A stretch of DNA of 64,000 bases from Spongilla lacustris. Lineage: Eukaryota; Porifera; Demospongiae; Spongillida; Spongillidae. The stretch is from assembly GCA_949361645.1 (NCBI GenBank), contig OX442418.1, positions 5,399,609 to 5,463,608 on the forward strand, read 5' to 3'. Made by a program: the position numbers and the translations under genes. Shown here in pieces: positions 57,186-64,000 of the stretch. The notes under the pieces are model-generated. The model had not been told where the DNA came from and searched no databases. It worked only from the letters and a program-made list of their open reading frames with translations. Each line of letters opens with the position of its first letter. The first letter of the stretch is position 1.

Positions 57186-57600
57186 GTGATATGGGGTCAG
57201 CAATCTCTCTCATGTTTTGTGGAGGCACACTGTGTAATGATGTCATTGTGAAAACATCTGTAAATGAACGAAACTACTAGAACAAGGAATATGCTGACCA
57301 GAATGTGAACGTCCATGATTGACTTGAGGAGAAGACATAATAAGTAAGAGTACTTTAATTCAGTTGATGCATTTGCATTAAGATGCCTGGGAGCTTTAGA
57401 AGGAGCAGTGCATTCTGATGCTGTGATGCAGATCTCACTGCTGAGTGTACACCTACCAATCTTGCACATGGTGGGATACAAACATTGGTTACAGCACATC
57501 CTTTCGTGACAGTAACAATAGCAGACTGTCTCCTTGTCAGCAATCTCTCTCACCTGTTGTGGAGGCACACTGAGTAATGATGTCACTGTGAATACAATTG
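57186..57600 (-). pseudogene. unrecognised Cys-rich and hydrophobic ORF with a duplicated segment
   Basis: A ~55-bp segment encoding TSLLSVPPQQVREIAD (57541-57590) recurs at 57190-57245 as TSLHSVPPQNMREIAD. Between them the minus-strand frame has CYCYCHERMCCNQC and ends in a hydrophobic VHILVSIFLVLVVSFIY segment. Could be a tandem exon duplication of a small membrane protein. No family recognised. Confidence 0.3.
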
Positions 57601-57783
57601 TAAATGAACTGGTGTGTGAGTTTTGCGTATAATTATTATTATTAAAAATACAATTATGTCTGCGTGTGTCTGTGCATGTGTACATGTGTACATAGTACAT
57701 TTCTTTATTATAGATACCTCAATTAACATGAAATACACCATTTAATGATGATACTCTGATGTGGTGGGGCAACACATAAGGCT

Positions 57784-59559
57784 CACGGCCGTTCCGTAAT
57801 GGACATTAGGTTTGTAATTAGAGAATGATTGTAAACATTACGGTATATCGCCACAAAACATGCACAAAAGTTGCCATTTGTTTGACGATTTTTTATTCCC
57901 ATCCAGACGGTGACAAAAATTTAAGAAGTTTAACACGAGGCTTCCCAGGGTATCTCCTCCTTATAAAAAAATCCAGCGCATTTTATACCCCTATGGATCG
58001 ACGTATATATTGATTGCGCATTATTTGGATCGTATTTTATTTACAAACTATGTTCGATTCACTCGTCTAGTACGCCACAACTGCCACATTCTAGAGCCCG
58101 AATTCTTACCACGCTAGCGTCCAAGTGTAGTTCTCGCAGTATGTGAATAGTTTCTCTCTGGACGCTTTTTCTGTGAGAAGTTATTACCTTCGCAAAACTG
58201 TTGACATCAATAAATCATCCGCGCGAGTACTACGTGCATGGCAATATATAGGACTTGACGATCCTGGAACTGTCTGTAACTTGTGCTTATAAAAAAATCT
58301 TCTATTTCGCTTTGGAACCATAAGCACTGATCATGTAGGGTGCAATTAAAAACTGTATTTGCACCCAGTGTACATGTACACTTGTACGGTACCTGGCCTC
58401 CTTTGCAGTAGCCATGGCTGTATGCATAATGGCTCCCCCTTCAGTTAATAGTTGGTTGGTCATAAAGGTCATAAAATTTTCATGGTGCAATGGCTTCAGC
58501 ATAGGTCTTAGAACCATGATTCCAGGCAGCCTGCCTGGAATTTTTGATTTCTTATTAGCTTGCTGAGAGTGTATTTGCTAAAATGTACAGTACGTGGTCA
58601 GTGAATGTATACCTCGATGATGAATTTTTAGTCTGTCATATGTCTAGATCATGCATCTTTAAGGTGTGGTCTTTGTAGATGGTATGCTGCTGCACAGCCA
58701 GATGACCACATGCTTTGCAAAATTCACTTGGACATGCCAATCTCAATTATACAGTAATATAAGAGTAATTGAGAGTACTACTGTAAATGGTCAAGCAAGC
58801 TCAAAGTGACTTTCCATATGTGACCATGTATAGTAAAGCAGTTGGTGAGGTCATGGGTCTGTAGTCAAGAATGCAGTGCATGCTATGGTGCACAGTGGGT
58901 TTCTATATAAATAGATACATGTTGGCCAAGCTGTGTCCAAGTTGACAATTTGAAATTACAGTGTCCACCACCCAGTACATATTTGGTGCATGATGTACAT
59001 GAAATGCAAGGACAACGTTCAAAGGCTGAAAGGCATAATGCAACAACACTTTTTAAGCGTTTGTCCTACACTGGAAGCCGGAAAAACCATCAAAGCGACC
59101 TTTACACTCGGCCGTTTACTTTAACCTGTAACCGCCATCTTGGAAAATGCCATATTCAAGGGCTTTAGTATAGCCGTCAGAAAAAGCGTCCATCTTAGAA
59201 CACGCTATACATTTATACACCCATCTGTCCACTATACCGAGTATAAGGGATTTTCACATCTCTGTGGCAGTTGGTGCAAACAAGCCTCGTGTTCGTACCC
59301 TATTCGACACGGGTATGGTAGCTTCCGCAATTACAGTGTTGCGTAGGAGAGTGCTGCCAAGACAGGACTTGCACTTTTCTCATCAGGAGAGATTACACTA
59401 TCCATCCGTTCGTTAGTTATGTGCATCACTACAATCAAAGACTAGTAGCAAAGCGAATTCCATTCGCACGTGGTTGCCAGGTCGATAATTAGTAGGTAAC
59501 TAGGTAGTTAATTTCATCACGGGCGGAGTCCAACTTTTCAATGTATTGAAACGGCCGTG
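57784..59559. mobile_element. CACGGCYGTT-family transposon, copy 3, TSD GGCT
   Basis: The left end CACGGCCGTTCCGTAATGG is followed by ACATTAGGTTTGTAATTAG and ATTACGGTATAT, tracking the RAG1-like element's left end closely. The complement of the right end reads CACGGCCGTTTCAATACATTG. GGCT is duplicated at 57780-57783 and 59560-59563. No RAG1-like exon is visible inside, so it is probably a non-autonomous relative. Confidence 0.85.
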
Positions 59560-59784
59560 GGCTGCAAACACACCTCAGTGTTGACCTAGCCATTCCAGCC
59601 TCATCGGCAAGCGTGTTTCTCAACCACAAAGAACATTCTGCAGAATAAAAAGATGGCGGATTTTGCCCTGTCATCTTCACCAAGTCATATTTTTACACCC
59701 AATCGTGCAATTTTAGCAGACTTATGAGACTTATGATGATATATGTCACAAATTTCCCGTAATTGTATTACAACTTGATTATGA

Positions 59785-60110
59785 TATGCACCTATCAATG
59801 GTCTCCCCCCAGTGCGGGCACGGAAGGGGCATTTGGATGGGAATTGACTAGGAATTTTGCCCCAGGTGTGGGGGATTCTATGTTTTTAAAATAATTCATG
59901 ATGTCGCATGACGCGTATACGCAGGTAATTTATGCGGGCGTCTCTTCTGCTGCCCTACATAGTATGCAGGGGGATTTGAACGGCTAGAATTCCCCAGGGG
60001 TGGGGGATTTGAAAACCGCAATCTTTAAATCCCCACCTTCGCCCCATCTGTGCCCGCACTGGGACCGTGGGAGGAGTGGGGGAGACGATTGATGGGTGCA
60101 TTATCTGTGC
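59785..60110. mobile_element. palindromic element with CCAGTGCGGGCAC ends
   Basis: CACCTATCAATGGTCTCCCCC and CCCAGTGCGGGCACGG at the left pair with GTGCCCGCACTGGG and GGGGGAGACGATTGATGGGTG at the right. The interior repeats GGGGGATT...TTTAAA on both sides. Looks like two nested inverted repeats or one ~320 bp foldback. Confidence 0.65.
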
Positions 60111-60692
60111 GCGCGTTCACGTTGTATGGTTCTAAGAAGCATCGTGCATCTCAAATGTAGTTGCAGTGCAATCATTGTAAGCTTACTACTTAGTGTCTAC
60201 GAGACATATTCCTTACATTAACACTGCCCTATGGAGCCCATTAGTATCGTGTATGGACGATTTAATCAGCTATCGTCAAGGTAATGTCCCGACGATGCAT
60301 ACCAATTGCGATCCATTAATTTGTAACCGAATATATAATTAGAATCGCGGCAACACTGCTGCTGAATTAATGCATGTAAATGCAGAGCACAGCTTAACTG
60401 ATTCGAGTGGCTAACTCACTGTGCATGCACAATTAATTGCTCCACGCGCTTCCCAGCCTTATTAATACGTCAGTTTATTAATTTTAGGGATGTACTTCCA
60501 TGCAAAATAGAAGCAATAATTATGATATACAATGATATCTGTAGGACGTTCTGTACGCAACACTATACGTCACTGGGACTGAGTATAGAGTCGATGATCA
60601 AGGTCAACAGTACTGAATGAAAAGGTGTGTAGACACAAATTATAATTCATTGTGAACTGAAACACTAGGTTCCTATATGTGTATGATATCAT

Positions 60693-61367
60693 CTATTGGA
60701 TAGCATTGTAAAAGTGAACCTGTAGCCAGGACCTGATTATACCATCTATTTGGAGTGAGTTTATCAAAGTTTGCGACTTCGAATAGTCCCACGACTTGTT
60801 CTCGGCATATCCATATTTAGCAAGTGTATCATCGACAGCGTTAGCCAGTTTGCTCGTTTGCACCATGGTACACACCACTTCAAAATCCATTGTAGTCGAT
60901 ATTTGTATGGGGTGCGATATATAGGAAAGCTGCGTATATTTATAACATTTATGTAATTGTACAGCCCCTATAGAAATAAAAACTAGCTGGCTTACCCACT
61001 GGTACGTTCTATTTCTGATAAAATCAATCATTGCATTCAGTGCAAGGACTTCTGTACTGTTGTTCTTGACATATCGATACGATAGCATAGAGCATAACGA
61101 GTCGATAGCATAGTACTGGGTCTGGGTAAAATTTTGAACGGTTTTCTGCGCGGTACAAAACAAAAGACATTTCTATCACATTCAATTGATCTGTGAAACG
61201 CTCAGATGTCAAAACTGAACCTGATAGAATAATTCCACTATGTACAGGCTTGTGCTCATATCCTCGAGAATCGCGTACTCTGATTGCGATCTTTTCTCAA
61301 TCGGAGATGCATAATTCAAAGCGATAAGTATAAGGACACAGAGGGTTACACACACTGACTTATCCAT
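60693..61367 (-). CDS. small secreted helical protein, paralogue B
   Basis: Two exons: 61221-61367 (49 codons, ATG at 61367) and 60693-61172, separated by a 48-bp GT-AG intron; 208 residues. Residues 1-20 (MDKSVCVTLCVLILIALNYA) form a signal peptide with likely cleavage before SPIEKRS. The mature part has Cys in KCLLFC, SLC, HKC and VVC, potential N-glycosylation sites NFT, NST and NRT, and amphipathic helices to the end (RSWLQVHFYNAIQ). No transmembrane segment after the signal is certain; VSQLVFISIGAVQL is moderately hydrophobic. No family recognised. The in-frame indels against paralogue A support a real protein. Confidence 0.65.
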
Positions 61368-61442
61368 CACAACAATGATGAGTGCTTATGCATGGGATCC
61401 AATTTTTGCATCTATATATATGTGGAAAAGATGATGCATTTT

Positions 61443-61452
61443 CAGGGGCGGA

Positions 61453-61484
<32 letters not shown>

Positions 61485-61500
61485 TCCAGGGGGTCCGGAC

Positions 61501-61539
<39 letters not shown>

Positions 61540-62228
61540 TTTCCTATATGAAGAATGACGTAATGCATAAGAATGACGTAATGCATGTTACCATCCTTGG
61601 ATTTGCAGGATTGCACATAGTTCTAGCCAAGCGGGATCTAGATCGATCTAACTAAATCCTCCTATTAACGAAATTAATTTTGCATGTGTGGTTAATTAGT
61701 ATTTAATCGCGCGATCGATCGAATTGTGCGTGCAAGCAGGAATTGAGGTAAGCGATCAAAAGACGTGAATGGAATGGATCTCAGATTCTTTCCTCAGAAA
61801 ACAGGTTATTACCGTAGCTATAGAGCTAAAGAAACTAAAAGTACTAATGCTATATAGTAAAACATACGCGAGTCGTTTATAGACCAACATGTAGCTGGTG
61901 CATGGCCACGTGCACGCTTCGGTCATAAATTCACAAAAGCTTTGCGTCACGAAGTAGCAGTAGGAACCATAGCATTGTGAAAAATGAAGAGTTTTCTCGT
62001 CGCTATCCATGCAAGTGCAGGCTCTAGTAATCTGGATATCGCATGATGTTTGTATTGGATATTACTGTGAATTTCAAGCTAAATAAACGCAAAAGCAAAA
62101 AGCGGCTGGGGCGAAGCCCCAGACCCCCTTGCTGTCACGGGAGGGGGCACGCACCCTCCCGTACCCTCCCCCACTTCTGAATATATTTATCGGACACCCC
62201 CTTTCCCATAACCCTGGATCCGCCCCTG
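61443..62228. mobile_element. hAT-type MITE with CAGGGGCGGAT ends
   Basis: Left end CAGGGGCGGATTTAGG, right end CCTGGATCCGCCCCTG. Duplication copy A has the unoccupied site (GATGCGCTTTCATTACC), which puts the target duplication at about ATTT. The interior includes a huge poly-G/poly-C hairpin, and near 62100-62190 GGGGCGAAGCCCCAG and GGAGGGGGCACGCACCCTCC, words shared with the hAT element at 42655. Confidence 0.8.
61457..61539. repeat. poly-G/poly-C foldback
   Basis: Twenty-eight G, then TCCAGGGGGTCCGGACA, then 38 C. The two runs can pair as one hairpin or form quadruplex/i-motif. The length is likely to be unreliable in any assembly. Confidence 0.8.
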
Positions 62229-62617
62229 ATTTTCATTACCACTCATAAAATAAATTTAGAACGATTTATGGTGACGTCTTTGGAGTGCCAAAATAATGCA
62301 AGGATGTGGTTGAATTCATTGATATTTGAATGGCTCGCCATATTCACCTCAAGAACATTCAACTTGCCATATTCACATAACACAAGAGAATTACATCGCT
62401 TTGTAGACAATATGCTCATCGAATATTACTTATGTCCATGCATGCAATGAGATGTGGTTTTTTAGTTCAATTGATGCATGCTATTATATGGACAAGGATT
62501 TTATGTATGCTAATGATATTGAGATGTAGGCTGTATTTATAGGAATTACTTTAAAGGTGAAATCCGGTCATAGAAGCCTGACATTAAAAATCTGAACGGG
62601 AAAAAAAAAAAGCTATA

Positions 62618-62850
62618 TGGACGCAGCCGCTGCGGGTCACCCGCGAGTCAGGCTGGGGACCAGACGATAATGCCCCTGTGCAGTCTTTATAGCATTAGCT
62701 GCAAATTTTATGAGCACATATACTTTCAAAAGTAATACGGGAGATGGCTGCCATGCAATTGAGATGGCTTTAAATGGATCAGCCTTTTTATTAAATCTAG
62801 GTGACAAATTCTGGCATTGAATGAAAGATCTTCTGTTGTGCTTGGCAAAG
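62618..62850. other. highly conserved block within the duplication (copy B)
   Basis: Partner of 53385-53625; includes GGGTCACCCGCGAGTCAGGC and GGAGATGGCTGCCATGCAAT. Function unknown. Confidence 0.5.
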
Positions 62851-64000
62851 GCTACAGGTAGTGGGAGAGTATAAATGTATATAGTCTTACAATACCGGTA
62901 TATGCACCGTACACAATATAGGGCATTGCGTAACTAGACTCTGCATGTTCCGTTGTCATGCACTACCAAAAATAACGAAGTTGGATCAGTGGGGTGCCAT
63001 ACGTTCGTTTCCCGGTCGACATACTTCCACTAGTTGTTGAGCATATCATCTACTTCCGCTGGTATGCACGCTTACAAAAATAAGTCCATAACAAGTTTAC
63101 GAGTCGTCACGACGACTACATGTATCTGCAAGTGCATGTATATGCATGAGAAATCAGTGTACAAATGTTCACGTTGGTACATGTATATGTGCGTAAAATA
63201 TTTTATAGAGATCTGTTAGTCAAATCCTCAGCAGCCAGCTTGCGTTTGCATGACTGCGGACCACCCATGCGCTAGACATTGGTAAAATAATACTAAATTC
63301 ATGTACGCATATCATAATATTTCGCACACACTGAACAGGTCACCATTGCATGCAGTGATACATGCATGTGGCAATCAGTATCAGTTGCATTGCATGCAAG
63401 TAGGCGCATGAATACTGTACGTATTCCCCGTCACCTATATTTATAAGTCAATGTTGTGTCTACACGGAAATTGCGGAAGGGAATTTACTTTAACGTGAGG
63501 GGGTAACGGATCAAAACTTAGGATGCGAAGCGGAGGCGTTATCCTTTAATGCAGCCGAGTGTTTGTTTGTTCGCGTAGAGAAATATTCATAATTATATAC
63601 AGTTCTTTAAAACTGTGTATGCACGTGATATGGATGCAATACAAGTTGCAATCATCCCTACATGTATATGTGCAACGCCATAATATGGTACCCGGTATAA
63701 TATATGTACATGTATACGCGTTCATGTACATATAAGTCTTCATCAGTCATATCGTTAATAATATACATATAAAATGCACACACTGAAGGGGACGAAATTA
63801 CCAAGAAATTCAGCGCCATGTAATTCAGCCCTTTATATAATAAAATTTAGGCCATGTAAAAATATATTAACCAGCTTAGTTCCACGAATTGGCTTTGGGT
63901 CAAGAAAATGCATGCAAGTCACATACTTTTATTTTGAGTTGTGAATGGGTAAATTCCTCTAGCAATGGAGATCACAAATGATGATAGGCCTCAATGATAT

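Larger units (their letters stand above)
60460..64000. repeat. segmental duplication, copy B (runs to window end)
   Basis: Same order and orientation as 51950-55392, still matching at the last base, so it may continue beyond the window. Contains the intact secreted-protein paralogue and a private hAT-type MITE. Confidence 0.85.

Overview
The window is eukaryotic nuclear DNA, A+T-rich, with GT-AG introns (several only about 30-60 bp), one giant multi-exon gene and a very high density of DNA transposons, MITEs and decayed retrotransposons. A RNF213-like gene, BED- and TTF-finger hAT transposases, BEL/Pao, Ty3/Gypsy, Helitron and RAG1-like transposon sequences, together with short introns and a striking abundance of the palindrome TACATGTA, suggest an early-branching marine metazoan. 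A demosponge is my best guess and a cnidarian is the alternative. This is inference; no rRNA or mitochondrial marker is present.

Positions 1-3,700 hold a decayed gag-protease retrotransposon remnant, a ~0.8 kb palindromic MITE and a TA-flanked MITE. Positions 3,840-33,232 (minus strand) carry at least 22 exons of a RNF213/mysterin-like AAA+ ubiquitin ligase. They run from a CBM20-like N-terminal exon near 33.2 kb, through the stalk/linker and two UBA-like segments, to the first Walker A (GMGKS) at about 4.0 kb. The remaining AAA modules and the RING/E3 part are not in the window. Its introns are loaded with nested mobile elements: a hAT remnant, a BEL/Pao element carrying a non-LTR fragment, Gypsy gag-protease and several palindromic MITE families.

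Positions 33.5-38.3 kb hold a decayed Ulp1-like protease plus PHD-like ORF and a DDE transposase split by a TA-flanked insertion with a 31-bp minisatellite. At 39.96-40.27 kb lies a small double-zinc-ribbon gene.

The most interesting region is 40.8-59.6 kb. Three elements there share terminal inverted repeats beginning CACGGC(T/C)GTT and each is flanked by its own perfect 4-bp direct repeat: 40794-42357 (GGAT), 44493-48720 (AGGT) and 57784-59559 (GGCT). The middle one carries a decayed, intron-containing gene resembling RAG1 end to end: an N-terminal Cys/His region, a RING finger, a D-D-E-like core and a CxxC...Hx4H zinc site just before the putative catalytic Glu. It recalls the N-RAG transposons described in molluscs and cnidarians. 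Two hAT-type elements and a Helitron remnant sit next to it.

Positions 51.95-55.39 kb and 60.46-64.0 kb are a tandem segmental duplication. Each copy carries a two-exon gene for a small secreted helical protein whose paralogues differ by in-frame indels; one copy has lost its ATG at the expected position.
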